Below are positions 35,237 to 44,250 of a stretch of 64,000 bases of DNA, piece by piece. Both the position numbers and the translations under genes were made by a program. The notes below the pieces were generated by a model, which searched no databases, was not told where the DNA came from, and was given only the letters and a program-made list of their open reading frames with translations. Positions within the stretch are counted from its first letter, which is position 1. The number at the start of each line of letters is the position of its first letter. This stretch comes from Actinomycetes bacterium (GTDB lineage: Bacteria > Actinomycetota > Acidimicrobiia > Acidimicrobiales > Microtrichaceae), in NCBI GenBank assembly GCA_029782335.1, contig JAKOVA010000264.1:16410-80409 (forward strand), read 5' to 3'.

Positions 35237-36171
35237 TGGCCAACCTCCTGTCGATCGCGGATCTCCCTCGCGACGACATCGAATCGATTCTCGATCTGAC
35301 CGATCACTTCGCCGAGGTGAACCGTCGCCCGATCCCCAAGGTGCCTGCGTTGCGGGGCCGCACGGTCGTCTCGCTCTTCTACGAGGACTCCACCCGGACT
35401 CGGCTGAGCTTCGAGACCGCGGCGAAACGTCTCGGTGCCGACACGATGACCTTCACGGTCGGATCGTCATCGGTCAAGAAGGGGGAGTCGCTGCGCGACA
35501 CCATCCAGACCATCGATGCGTTCGGCGTTCACGCCTTTGTCGTACGGCACAAGTCCTCCGGGGTTCCCCACCAGGTCACGCGTTGGACCGACGCTGCGGT
35601 CGTCAACGCCGGCGACGGCTGGCATGAACACCCCACCCAGGCGCTGCTCGACACCTACACCATCCGTGAACGCTTCGGCGCGCTCGACGGGCGTCACATC
35701 GCGATCGTCGGCGACATCAACCACTCGCGCGTCGCCCGCAGCGACGTCGCCGCGTTCACCGCCCTCGGCGCCCGGGTCACGCTCGTCGGCCCACCGACCT
35801 TCCTGCCGCCCTCGCTCGTGGGCTGGCCGGTGGACGTCAGTTTCGATCTCGACGAGGTCATCGAGAGCCTCGACGTCTGTTACCTCCTTCGCATCCAACA
35901 GGAGCGAATCGACGAGGCCCTCATTCCGTCGTTGCGCGAGTACACCGCCGGCTACGGGTTGACCACCCGCCGCGCCGCTCGACTCCGAGAGGACGCACTC
36001 ATCATGCACCCCGGGCCGATGAACCGGGGCGTGGAGATCGCCCCCGAAGTCGCCGACGAGCCACGATCGGTGATCACCCAGCAGGTTGCCAACGGTGTGG
36101 CGGTTCGCATGGCGGTGTTGTTTCGCCTGTTGGGTTCCGAATCCCAGCTCGAGTCGATGGAGCAGCGATGA
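35236..36171 (+). CDS. pyrB: PyrB, aspartate carbamoyltransferase catalytic chain
   Basis: A 311-residue enzyme making carbamoyl aspartate. The carbamoyl-phosphate motif FYEDSTRTRLSFE is clear, followed by SSSVKKGESL, GDGWHEHPTQALLD, GDINHSRVARSD and HPGPMNRGVEI. No regulatory chain (pyrI) gene is nearby, as in other Actinobacteria. It is joined to pyrR and, by ATGA, to pyrC. Confidence 0.97.
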   Translation: MANLLSIADLPRDDIESILDLTDHFAEVNRRPIPKVPALRGRTVVSLFYEDSTRTRLSFETAAKRLGADTMTFTVGSSSVKKGESLRDTIQTIDAFGVHAFVVRHKSSGVPHQVTRWTDAAVVNAGDGWHEHPTQALLDTYTIRERFGALDGRHIAIVGDINHSRVARSDVAAFTALGARVTLVGPPTFLPPSLVGWPVDVSFDLDEVIESLDVCYLLRIQQERIDEALIPSLREYTAGYGLTTRRAARLREDALIMHPGPMNRGVEIAPEVADEPRSVITQQVANGVAVRMAVLFRLLGSESQLESMEQR

Positions 36172-37451
36172 GCGATCCTGTGGAGTTCGTGATCCGGGGT
36201 GGCCGCATCGTCGACACCGACGGCGAACGCAGCGGCGACGTCGTCGTATCCGACGGGCGGATCGTCGCGGTCGGTCCGGACCTGCGCGCGGATCGGGTGC
36301 TCGACGCCGGCGGCTGCGTCGTGGCTCCGGGATTCGTCGACCTGCACACGCATCTCCGTCAACCCGGCAAGGAGGAGGCGGAGACGATCGAGACCGGCTC
36401 GCGGGCCGCCGCGCTCGGGGGCTTCACGTGCGTGGTCGCGATGCCGAACACGACGCCTGCGATCGATTCGGCGGCGGTCGTTCGCGAAGTGCAGCACCTC
36501 GCCGCGACCGCGCTCTGTGAGGTCGTCGTTTCCGGTGCGATCACGGTGGGCCGCGCCGGTGAAGCACTGTCGCCCATGGCCGAGATGGCGCAGCTCGGCG
36601 TGCGGATCTTTACCGATGACGGCACCGGGGTGCAGGACGATCGTCTGATGCGACGGGCGTTCGAGTACGCCTCCGGTCTCGGGGTGACCCTGGCGCAGCA
36701 CTGTGAGGTCACCTCGCTCAGCGAGGGCACGTGCATGCACGAGGGCGAATGGTCGGCTCGCCTCGGCCTCCCGGGTCAACCGTCCGAGGCGGAGGAACTG
36801 ATGGTGATGCGCGACATCGCCCTCGCCCGGCTCACCGGCGGCCGGATCCACTTTCAGCACCTGTCGAGCGCAGGATCGGTCGCGATGGTCGCCGCCGCGA
36901 AGGCGGGTGGGTTGGCGGTCACCGCGGAGGCGACCCCGCACCACTTCACCCTGACCGACGCGGCGTGCGCCGGGTACGACCCGGTGTTCAAAGTGCACCC
37001 CCCGCTCCGTTCCAGCGGCGATCGCGACGCGGTGCGTGAGGGGCTGCGTGACGGGACGATCGATGCGATCGCCACCGATCACGCACCGCATCCGATTCAC
37101 GAGAAGGAACGTCCCTTCGACGAGGCACCGCCAGGGATGTTGGGCTTGGAGTACGCCCTGGCGCTCGCCATCACCGAACTGAACCTCGACGTTGCCGATC
37201 TGGTCGCGCTGCTCAGCAGCCGACCTGCGGCAATCGCCGGTGTCGGGGCCCGGCACGGCGGCCCGATCGTCGAGGGGGCGCCGGCGAACCTCGTGGTGTT
37301 CGATCCAGACGCGACGTGGACGATCGACGCGTCGGGCGGCGCGAGCCGGAGTTCGAACGTGCCCTACGTGGGACGCACGGTTCGAGGACGCGTACGACAC
37401 ACGGTGGCAGGAGGCGAGGCCGTGGTCATCGACGGAAACGCCCAGCGCTGA
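36168..37451 (+). CDS. pyrC: PyrC, dihydroorotase
   Basis: A 427-residue class I-type dihydroorotase of the amidohydrolase superfamily. The metal-binding HxH is in DLHTHLRQPG (about residues 59-61). Later metal residues are seen in AQHCEVTSL, HFQHLSSAGS and the IATDHAPHP Asp. DDGTGVQD replaces the carboxylated Lys region, as in the class I group. It starts in an ATGA overlap with pyrB and ends the first pyr unit, with 307 bases to carA. Confidence 0.95.
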   Translation: MSDPVEFVIRGGRIVDTDGERSGDVVVSDGRIVAVGPDLRADRVLDAGGCVVAPGFVDLHTHLRQPGKEEAETIETGSRAAALGGFTCVVAMPNTTPAIDSAAVVREVQHLAATALCEVVVSGAITVGRAGEALSPMAEMAQLGVRIFTDDGTGVQDDRLMRRAFEYASGLGVTLAQHCEVTSLSEGTCMHEGEWSARLGLPGQPSEAEELMVMRDIALARLTGGRIHFQHLSSAGSVAMVAAAKAGGLAVTAEATPHHFTLTDAACAGYDPVFKVHPPLRSSGDRDAVREGLRDGTIDAIATDHAPHPIHEKERPFDEAPPGMLGLEYALALAITELNLDVADLVALLSSRPAAIAGVGARHGGPIVEGAPANLVVFDPDATWTIDASGGASRSSNVPYVGRTVRGRVRHTVAGGEAVVIDGNAQR

Positions 37452-37470
37452 GACGTCCGAACCCCACCCC

Positions 37471-37589
37471 GTCCTGAGCTCGCCACCCGTCCTGAGCTCG
37501 CCACCCGTCCTGAGCTCGCCACCCCTCCTGAGTTCGCCACCCCTCCTGAGTTCGCCACCCCTCCTGAGTTCGCCACCCCTCCTGAACTT
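37471..37589 (+). repeat. Tandem 18-bp repeats between pyrC and carA
   Basis: Three copies of GTCCTGAGCTCGCCACCC are followed by three copies of CTCCTGAGTTCGCCACCC and a decayed seventh (CTCCTGAACTT). The two subtypes are ordered in blocks, differing at positions 1 and 10, which points to block duplication. The array starts 19 bases after the pyrC stop. No conserved protein is encoded on either strand, and there are no spacers, so it is not a CRISPR. Confidence 0.95.
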
Positions 37590-37631
37590 GCGGATGTTTT
37601 CGTCGTAGGGGGTCGGATTTCGACGCAGGTT

Positions 37632-37662
37632 GGGGGTAAGGGGGGAGGGGGTGGGGTTTGGG
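37632..37662 (+). other. G-run tract with G-quadruplex potential
   Basis: Five runs of 5, 6, 5, 4 and 3 guanines are separated by TAA, A, T and TTT. This exceeds the usual rule of four runs of three or more G with short loops. It lies on the coding strand between the 18-bp repeats and the carA -10 box, in a region with no gene. Confidence 0.75.
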
Positions 37663-37695
37663 TCGCTGACGTTCCGGGGTGGTGAACGCCACTGA

Positions 37696-37701
37696 TAGGG
37701 T
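37696..37701 (+). promoter_or_regulatory. -10 box of the carA operon promoter
   Basis: TAGGGT lies 9 bases before ACCGTGAAGCGG, the same leader start as in the pyrR promoter. A -35 is not obvious. The transcript would begin about 12 bases before the PyrR hairpin. Confidence 0.55.
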
Positions 37702-37722
37702 GTCGTTCTGACCGTGAAGCGG

Positions 37723-37744
37723 GTCCCGTGAGGCCCGTACGGAC
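37723..37744 (+). promoter_or_regulatory. PyrR-binding hairpin in the carA leader
   Basis: GTCC pairs with GGAC, one C is bulged, GTG pairs with TAC (one G-U), and the 7-base loop is AGGCCCG. The architecture equals that of the pyrR leader. The 3' arm runs straight into the Shine-Dalgarno AGGAAGGA that serves the TTG start at 37759, so PyrR binding should hinder ribosome access. Confidence 0.75.
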
Positions 37745-37758
37745 AGGAAGGACCTCCA

Positions 37759-38910
37759 TTGGCGCCTCTGCCACCGCTCGACTCGCCCCCTGACGGGGGC
37801 ATTTTTCATGTTCGCCCGCAGATCCGTCCCGGGCTCCTCGTGCTCGCGGATGGCACCGAATTCGAGGGGGAACTGATCGGGGCCGACACCGTCGCGAGCG
37901 GCGAAGTCGTCTTCAACACGGTGATGACGGGCTACCAGGAGGTCATCTCCGACCCGTCCTACGCCGGCCAGATCATCACCTTCACCACCGCCCACCTCGG
38001 CAACTACGGGGTGACCGCGTCCGACAACGAATCCCGACGGCCCTTCTGCGCCGGAGTCGTGATCCGCGATCTTGCTCGGCGGCGGAGCAACTGGCGGGCG
38101 AACGAGGACCTCGACGACTACCTCCGGCGCTGTGGCATCCCCGGGATCGCGGGTGTCGATACCCGCCGGCTGACCCGGCATCTCCGCACGGTCGGCTCGC
38201 TGCCGGGGGCATTCGGATCCGACGAAGCCGAGGTGCGCGCGGCAGCCCGGACCGCGATCGGGACCGACGGATGCGATCTCGTCACGGCGGTGACCACCGA
38301 TGCCCCCTACCGATACGAGGGTGTCGAAGGGGTCACACGCCGCGTGGTCGCGGTTGACTGCGGCCTCAAGACCACGATCCTGCGCAACCTCTCGCAGATC
38401 GCCACGATCGAGGTCGTTCCCGCCGGAACCACGGCCACCGAGATCCTCGATCGCGGCGCCGACGGGCTGTTCATCTCCAACGGCCCGGGCGACCCCTCCG
38501 CGGTGCCCGATCTCGTGGCAACCGTCGAGGAGCTCCTCGGCACGTTGCCGGTCTTCGGGATCTGCATGGGTCATCAGATGCTCGGCCAGGCGCTCGGGGC
38601 GCCCACCTTCAAGCTGCCGTTCGGGCACCACGGGGGGAACCACCCTGTCCGCGACCTCACCACGGGCAAGGTGGAGATCACGAGCCAGAACCACAACTAC
38701 TGCGTCGACGTCTCTGGCCTGTCGGGCGTCGAGGTCACCCACGTGAACCTCAACGACGGGACCCTCGAGGGGTTCCGTTGCACCGACATCGACGCGTTCG
38801 CCGTGCAGTACCACCCTGAGGCCGGTCCCGGCCCCCACGACAGTCACTATCTGTTCCAGCGTTTCGCGGAACTGATGGACAACGCCGCAGCGACGAAGGC
38901 AGGTCGGTGA
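37759..38910 (+). CDS. carA: CarA, carbamoyl-phosphate synthase glutaminase subunit
   Basis: The 383-residue small subunit supplies ammonia to CarB. The N-terminal domain has [12 protein letters not shown] and [20 protein letters not shown]. The amidotransferase domain has SNGPGDPS, the nucleophile Cys 269 in [11 protein letters not shown] and the His/Glu of [15 protein letters not shown] 37759 is chosen because AGGAAGGA lies 7 bases upstream. It adds about 24 residues before the conserved strand and places a terminator-like hairpin inside the coding region. GTG 37840, or a non-standard ATC at 37822, would start closer to the family norm. Confidence 0.93.
   Translation: MAPLPPLDSPPDGGIFHVRPQIRPGLLVLADGTEFEGELIGADTVASGEVVFNTVMTGYQEVISDPSYAGQIITFTTAHLGNYGVTASDNESRRPFCAGVVIRDLARRRSNWRANEDLDDYLRRCGIPGIAGVDTRRLTRHLRTVGSLPGAFGSDEAEVRAAARTAIGTDGCDLVTAVTTDAPYRYEGVEGVTRRVVAVDCGLKTTILRNLSQIATIEVVPAGTTATEILDRGADGLFISNGPGDPSAVPDLVATVEELLGTLPVFGICMGHQMLGQALGAPTFKLPFGHHGGNHPVRDLTTGKVEITSQNHNYCVDVSGLSGVEVTHVNLNDGTLEGFRCTDIDAFAVQYHPEAGPGPHDSHYLFQRFAELMDNAAATKAGR
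37785..37806 (+). terminator. Intrinsic-terminator-like hairpin at the start of carA (possible attenuator)
   Basis: GCCCCC-TGAC-GGGGGC forms a perfect 6-bp stem with a 4-base loop and is followed at once by ATTTTT, the plainest intrinsic terminator in the window. It starts 26 bases after the TTG start of carA and 41 bases after the PyrR hairpin. Translating ribosomes would cover it; PyrR repression would expose it. Confidence 0.7.
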
Positions 38911-41900
38911 TGCCCCGCCGTGACGACCTCGAATCGATTCTGCTGATCGGGTCCGGACCGATCGTCATCGGCCAGGCGTGCGAATTCGACTACTCCGGAA
39001 CCCAGGCGTGTCGCGTCCTTCGACAGGAGGGGTATCGGGTCATCCTCGCGAACTCGAACCCGGCGACGATCATGACCGACCCGGACTTCGCGGACGCCAC
39101 CTATGTGGAGCCGCTCTCGGCGGATGTGCTCGAGCGGATTCTCGAGCGAGAGCGCCCCGACGCCGTCCTGCCAACCCTCGGTGGGCAGACCGCCCTCAAC
39201 CTCGCGATGGAGCTTCACGAGAAGGGTCTCATCGGCGTGCCGGGGACGCCCGAGATGATCGGCGCGAACGCGGCGGCGATCGCGACTGCCGAGGATCGTG
39301 AGCAGTTCAAGAAGGCGATGGTCGGCATCGGCCTGTCGGTGCCGAACTCGGGCACGGCGCACAGCATGGACGAGGCCCGTGCCGTCGTTGCCGAGATCGG
39401 CCTCCCGGTCATCATCCGCCCCGCGTACATCCTGGGCGGCAAGGGGACCGGCATCGCGACCACCGTCGAGCAGTTCGAGCGGGTCGCGTCGGCAGGCCTT
39501 GCGGCGAGCCCGATCTCCGAGATCCTCATCGAGCAGTCCATCGCCGGGTGGAAGGAATACGAGCTGGAGGTCATGCGGGATCGCGTCGACAACTGCGTGA
39601 TCATCTGCTCGATCGAGAACGTGGACCCGATGGGTGTTCACACCGGTGACTCCATCACCGTCGCCCCGGCGCAGACCCTCTCCGACGTCGAGTACCAGGC
39701 GATGCGTGACGCCGCGTTCGCGTGCATCCGTCGTGTCGGGGTGGAGACCGGCGGCTCGAACGTCCAGTTCGCGGTCAACCCGACCAACGGTGACATGGTG
39801 GTCATCGAGATGAACCCGCGTGTCTCGCGGAGCTCCGCCCTCGCGTCGAAGGCGACGGGGTTCCCGATCGCGAAGATCGCGGCGCGGCTCGCGGTCGGCT
39901 ACACGCTCGATGAGATCCCCAACGACATCACGTTGGTCCGCGATGAGGCGACGGGTGAGATCCTGCGCAGCACGCCGGCGAGCTTCGAACCGGCGATCGA
40001 CTACGTCGTGACGAAGGTGCCGCGGTGGGCGTTCGAGAAGTTCCCCGGCACGTCGGGGGTTCTCGGCACCCAGATGCAGTCGGTGGGCGAGGTCATGTCG
40101 CTGGGGCGCACCTTCCCCGAGTCGCTCCAAAAGGCGCTCCGCTCGCTCGAAATCGGACGGCTGGGCCTCAACTGCGACCACGGCGAGTCCCCCTACGACG
40201 CGTTCGGTGACGACGAGTTGCTGGCGCGTTGCGCGGTCGCGACCCCCGAGCGGATCTTCCAGGTCGAGGCGGCCCTCCGTCGAGGCATCGACCTCGAACG
40301 GGTCTTCGAGGCCACCATGATCGACCCCTGGTTCCTCGACCAGATGTCGATGATCAGCGAGGAACGTGAGGCACTCGTTTCGACCGGCCTCGACGGAATG
40401 GACCGCCGCAGCTGGCGCCGCGCCAAGCGACTCGGCTTCGGAGACGCGCAGCTCGCATGGCTGTGGGGTGTCGAGGAGGACGAGGTGCGCGCCGCTCGGC
40501 TCGCCGCGGGGGTCGCTCCCACCTACAAGACGGTCGACACGTGCGCGGCCGAGTTCGACGCCCGCACGCCCTACCACTACGCCACCTGGGAGGACGAGAG
40601 CGAGGTCGCTCCCTCGGCGAAGCGCAAGGTCATCATCTTGGGCTCCGGCCCAAACCGCATCGGACAGGGAATCGAGTTCGACTACGGATGCGTGCACGCG
40701 AGCTTCGCCCTCGCGGAGGCCGGGTTCGAGACGGTCATGGTGAACTGCAATCCCGAGACCGTCTCGACCGACTACGACACGTCCGCTCGCCTGTACTTCG
40801 AGCCGCTCACCTACGAAGACGTGATGTCGGTGATCGAGGCGGAGTCGGCAGCGGCAGCCGCTGCGGGTGGGGAGGTCGTGGGGCTCATCGTCTCCCTGGG
40901 TGGCCAGACCCCGCTGAAGTTGGCGAGCCGCCTGCCGCGGGAGCTCATCCTCGGGACCAGCCCCGACTCGATCGACCTGGCCGAGGACCGCGATCGTTGG
41001 AATGCGCTGTGCGCGCAACTTGAGATCCCCCAACCCGCCGGCGGAACGGCCACCGACGTCGCGGGAGCGCTCGAGATCACCGAGCGGATCGGGTATCCGG
41101 CGCTGGTGCGCCCGAGCTATGTGCTCGGTGGGCGGGCCATGGAGATCGTCTACGACGACGACGGGCTTCGTGCCGCAATCGCGAACCTCGCGGGTGCGGC
41201 CGGTATCGGAGCGGAGGGGGGACTGTCCGCGCAGCGTCCCGTCCTCGTCGACCGGTTCCTGGAGGACGCCACGGAAGTCGACGTCGACGCGATCCGTGAC
41301 GCGACCGGCGACGTGATCATCGGCGCGGTGATGGAACACGTCGAGGAAGCGGGGGTGCACTCCGGTGACTCCGCCTGCATCATTCCGCCGGTCAGCCTCT
41401 CCGCCGACACCGTGGCGGTGATCGAGGAGTACACGAAGCGGATCGCAGAAGCGCTCGACGTCCGGGGCCTCATCAACGTGCAGTTCGCGGTGAAGCGCGG
41501 CCCGGCGGGCGGCGGGCAGGTGTTCGTGATCGAGGCGAATCCACGGGCCAGCCGGACCGTCCCCTTCGTTGCGAAAGCGACCGGCGTTCCGCTCGTCAAG
41601 ATCGCGGCGCGTGTTGCGTGCGGGGCGACGCTGGATGCGCTCCGTTCCGAGGGCCTGCTTCGACCGCCGGTCGACGGTGACCACTACGCCGTGAAGGAGG
41701 CGGTGCTTCCGTTCAACCGCTTCCCCGATTCGGACTCGCTGCTCGGGCCCGAGATGCGCTCCACCGGTGAGGTCATGGGAATCGACCTCACCGTCGGCCA
41801 AGCGTTCGCGAAGTCGCAACTCGCGGCGGGTGACCGACTTCCCTCCGAAGGCACGGTCTTCATGTCGTTGGCGGATCGCGACAAGCCGCTCGGAACGCGC

Positions 41901-42287
41901 GCCGCGAAGGTCTTCTCCAAGCTGGGCCTCTCGATCATCGCGACCGAAGGCACGGCATCGTTTCTGCGCGAGGCAGGGGTGCCGGTCGAGGCGGTCGTCG
42001 CCAAGCTGTCCGACGACGAGGTCGGCGTGGTCGATCTCATCGCGAGCGGACGTGTGCAGCTCGTCGTGAATTCACCCCGGGGCCGCGGCCCGCGCGCCGA
42101 CGGCGCGTACATCCGTGCTGAGGCAGGCCGCTACGGCGTGCCGTTGCTGACGACCGCATCGGCTGCGCTCGCCGCAGCGAACGGGATCGCCGAGACCGTC
42201 AGCCATGTGCTGTCGGTTCGCACGCTCCAGGAGTACCACCAGGGCGTCCACGCCACCGCGGCGGATGCGTCCGTCAACGCCGGCTGA
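38910..42287 (+). CDS. carB: CarB, carbamoyl-phosphate synthase large subunit
   Basis: The 1125-residue enzyme has two homologous ATP-grasp halves. The first starts at [20 protein letters not shown] and carries [16 protein letters not shown]. The second starts at [20 protein letters not shown] and carries [16 protein letters not shown]. The C-terminal methylglyoxal-synthase-like allosteric domain binds effectors such as UMP in other bacteria. ATG 38910 overlaps the carA stop as TGATG; GTG 38907 is an alternative. It ends in a TGATG overlap with pyrD. Confidence 0.97.
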   Translation: MPRRDDLESILLIGSGPIVIGQACEFDYSGTQACRVLRQEGYRVILANSNPATIMTDPDFADATYVEPLSADVLERILERERPDAVLPTLGGQTALNLAMELHEKGLIGVPGTPEMIGANAAAIATAEDREQFKKAMVGIGLSVPNSGTAHSMDEARAVVAEIGLPVIIRPAYILGGKGTGIATTVEQFERVASAGLAASPISEILIEQSIAGWKEYELEVMRDRVDNCVIICSIENVDPMGVHTGDSITVAPAQTLSDVEYQAMRDAAFACIRRVGVETGGSNVQFAVNPTNGDMVVIEMNPRVSRSSALASKATGFPIAKIAARLAVGYTLDEIPNDITLVRDEATGEILRSTPASFEPAIDYVVTKVPRWAFEKFPGTSGVLGTQMQSVGEVMSLGRTFPESLQKALRSLEIGRLGLNCDHGESPYDAFGDDELLARCAVATPERIFQVEAALRRGIDLERVFEATMIDPWFLDQMSMISEEREALVSTGLDGMDRRSWRRAKRLGFGDAQLAWLWGVEEDEVRAARLAAGVAPTYKTVDTCAAEFDARTPYHYATWEDESEVAPSAKRKVIILGSGPNRIGQGIEFDYGCVHASFALAEAGFETVMVNCNPETVSTDYDTSARLYFEPLTYEDVMSVIEAESAAAAAAGGEVVGLIVSLGGQTPLKLASRLPRELILGTSPDSIDLAEDRDRWNALCAQLEIPQPAGGTATDVAGALEITERIGYPALVRPSYVLGGRAMEIVYDDDGLRAAIANLAGAAGIGAEGGLSAQRPVLVDRFLEDATEVDVDAIRDATGDVIIGAVMEHVEEAGVHSGDSACIIPPVSLSADTVAVIEEYTKRIAEALDVRGLINVQFAVKRGPAGGGQVFVIEANPRASRTVPFVAKATGVPLVKIAARVACGATLDALRSEGLLRPPVDGDHYAVKEAVLPFNRFPDSDSLLGPEMRSTGEVMGIDLTVGQAFAKSQLAAGDRLPSEGTVFMSLADRDKPLGTRAAKVFSKLGLSIIATEGTASFLREAGVPVEAVVAKLSDDEVGVVDLIASGRVQLVVNSPRGRGPRADGAYIRAEAGRYGVPLLTTASAALAAANGIAETVSHVLSVRTLQEYHQGVHATAADASVNAG

Positions 42288-43237
42288 TGCGTCGGTTACG
42301 GCGAGCCCGCTGGGATGAGACGGCGACGGTCGACTTGGCCGTCAGCGTCGGTTCCGTCGCCCTGCCGAACCCGGTGATGACGGCTTCGGGAACCGCGGGC
42401 CACGGTGACGAGTTGGCGCGTTACGTCGATCTTTCGAGGCTCGGCGCCGTCGTGGTGAAGTCGCTTTCGGCCGAGGCGTGGGCGGGCAACCCAGCCCCTC
42501 GGGTCACCGAGGTCGCCGCGGGAATGATCAACAGCGTCGGTCTCGCCGGACCCGGCGTGGCGGCATGGGCCGCCGACGAGTTGCCCCGGCTCCACGCGGC
42601 GGGGGCTCGGGTGGTGGTGTCGATCTGGGGACGCAGCGTCGAACAGTACGAGGCGGCCGCGAGGATGTTGGCGGGAGTCGAGGGGATTCTCGCGGTCGAG
42701 GTCAACCTGTCGTGTCCGAATCTCGGACGTGCTCACACGATGTTCGCCCACGATCCGAACGCCACGGCGGAGGTCATCGAGGCCTGCGCCGTGGCCGGCA
42801 TCCCACGTTGGGCGAAGCTGAGCCCCAACACCGACCGTCTGGTCGAGGTCGCCGGAGCCGCAGCGGCGGCTGGTGCCGAGGCAGTCACGCTGATCAACAC
42901 CGTGATGGGAATGGTGATCGACGTGGAGACACGGCGAGCTCACCTTGGAGGTGGTGGCGGTGGCGTGTCGGGTCCGGCGATCCATCCGATCGCCGTTCGG
43001 GCTGTCTACGATTGCCGTTCGGCTCTGCCGGATCTGCCGATCATCGGGGTCGGTGGCGTCGCCGGAGGCCGTGACGCAATCGAGTTGATCATGGCCGGAG
43101 CGAACGCCGTCCAGGTCGGTACCGCCGGCTTCGCCGACCCGACATCGGTGGAACGGGTTCTCGACGAGATCGAGAGCTGGTGCCGTCACCACGGTGTCGC
43201 CGCCCTTGCCGAGCTACGAGGAGTTGCACATGTCTGA
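42287..43237 (+). CDS. pyrD: PyrD, dihydroorotate dehydrogenase, class 1B type
   Basis: A 316-residue FMN barrel enzyme converting dihydroorotate to orotate. The class 1 active-site Cys is near residue 143 in VEVNLSCPNLG. GMINSVGLAGPG, KLSPNTD, LINTVMGM and GGVAGGRDAIE match the 1B (NAD-linked) group rather than the membrane-bound class 2 enzyme common in mycobacteria. Class 1B normally needs the flavin/iron-sulfur partner PyrK, whose gene is not in the window. It is coupled to carB and overlaps pyrF by 8 bases. Confidence 0.92.
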   Translation: MRRLRRARWDETATVDLAVSVGSVALPNPVMTASGTAGHGDELARYVDLSRLGAVVVKSLSAEAWAGNPAPRVTEVAAGMINSVGLAGPGVAAWAADELPRLHAAGARVVVSIWGRSVEQYEAAARMLAGVEGILAVEVNLSCPNLGRAHTMFAHDPNATAEVIEACAVAGIPRWAKLSPNTDRLVEVAGAAAAAGAEAVTLINTVMGMVIDVETRRAHLGGGGGGVSGPAIHPIAVRAVYDCRSALPDLPIIGVGGVAGGRDAIELIMAGANAVQVGTAGFADPTSVERVLDEIESWCRHHGVAALAELRGVAHV

Positions 43238-43943
43238 GCCGAACGCCGAAGTCCCCGATGACGTGCGCGAGCGCCTCGCGCTCGTGCTCGACACCGACGA
43301 TCTCGTCGAGGCGCAGCGGCTTGCCGGCCGGCTCCGACCGTATTTCGGCGTCGCCAAGGTGGGTCTGGAACTGTTCAGCGCAGCGGGACCCGATGCGATC
43401 GGTGCCCTCATCGACCTCGGCTATCAGGTGTTCCTCGACCTGAAGCTGTACGACATCCCCACCACCGTGAACCGCGCCGCCCGGGTGCTGGGCGCGTTGG
43501 GCATCGACTACCTCACCCTGCACGCGACCGGTGGTGTCGACATGCTGAAGGCTGGCGTCGAAGGCCTGATGACCGGCGCCGAGGCGGCAGGGCTCGGCGC
43601 GCCGGTCGCGCTCGCGGTCACCGTCCTGACGAGTGACGACTCGGCTCCGCCCCACATCGTCCCCAACCGCGTGCGGGTGGCGTTGGAAGGCGGCTGCGGA
43701 GGGTTGATTCTCGCCGCCGCGGACCTCCAGACCGCACGCGAACTCGCGCCGCGGCTTCGCCGCGTCGTGCCCGGGATCCGCCTCGAGGGATCCGAGCGAC
43801 ACGATCAGGCTCGGTCGGCCACGCCGGGAGACGCCGCAGCCGCGGGAGCCGACCTCCTCGTGATCGGCCGGACGGTCACCGCTGCGGAAGACCCCGTTGC
43901 TGCGGCCGCGGCGGTCGCCGCCGCAATCGTCGCCTCGGCGTGA
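43230..43943 (+). CDS. pyrF: PyrF, orotidine 5'-phosphate decarboxylase
   Basis: A 237-residue barrel enzyme making UMP. The group I catalytic array is FLDLKLYDIPTTV, preceded by LALVLDTDDL and FGVAKVGLEL. Phosphate-binding elements include the C-terminal DLLVIGRTVTAAEDP. ATG 43230, inside the end of pyrD, is chosen over the longer track ORF because AGGAG lies 6 bases upstream. It completes the UMP pathway encoded by the two pyr units. Confidence 0.94.
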   Translation: MSEPNAEVPDDVRERLALVLDTDDLVEAQRLAGRLRPYFGVAKVGLELFSAAGPDAIGALIDLGYQVFLDLKLYDIPTTVNRAARVLGALGIDYLTLHATGGVDMLKAGVEGLMTGAEAAGLGAPVALAVTVLTSDDSAPPHIVPNRVRVALEGGCGGLILAAADLQTARELAPRLRRVVPGIRLEGSERHDQARSATPGDAAAAGADLLVIGRTVTAAEDPVAAAAAVAAAIVASA

Positions 43944-43947
43944 CCTG

Positions 43948-44250
43948 ATGGCAGCGATCGACGATGCCCGTGTCGCCGCACACCGATGGGCGGCCGACGC
44001 TCGTGCAGCCCGAGAGGCCTTGCTCGACGATCTCGCCGCAGGCCGCGAAACCCTCGCCGGCGCACTCGAACGCAGCGCGGCCGATCCGATGATCGGGCGG
44101 ATCGAGTTGCTCTGCGTGCTCGAGTCGCTGCCAGGTGCGGGCAAGGTCGCGACGAGGCGACGGCTTGAAGAACTCGGCATCGATCAACGCACCCCACTCG
44201 CGGACGCGGAGATCGACGTGATCGTGGGCCACTTCGGGGTGGTGGCGTGA
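43948..44250 (+). CDS. mihF: Actinobacterial integration host factor (mIHF type)
   Basis: A 100-residue DNA-binding nucleoid protein of the mycobacterial IHF family, unrelated to the E. coli IHF fold. An N-terminal long helix is followed by the helix-two-turn-helix part with IGRIELLCVLESLPGAGKVATRRRLEELGI, where the LxSLPGxGK signature is clear. Position between pyrF and gmk is the same as in mycobacteria. The ATG is 4 bases after pyrF, and the stop overlaps the gmk GTG as GTGA. Confidence 0.9.
   Translation: MAAIDDARVAAHRWAADARAAREALLDDLAAGRETLAGALERSAADPMIGRIELLCVLESLPGAGKVATRRRLEELGIDQRTPLADAEIDVIVGHFGVVA

Noticed and set aside
37471-37589. CRISPR-like array
   Set aside because: The 18-bp units are directly adjacent with no unique spacers, and there are no cas genes.
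37452-37758. Small protein genes in the pyrC-carA gap (for example the LSSPP-repeat frame)
   Set aside because: Frames on both strands only translate the 18-bp repeat and G-tract into simple repeats, without a ribosome site or conserved features.
38847-41819. 990-residue minus-strand ORF opposite carB
   Set aside because: It is a mirror frame of a clearly conserved gene, with low-complexity Arg/Asp/His composition and no recognisable domain.
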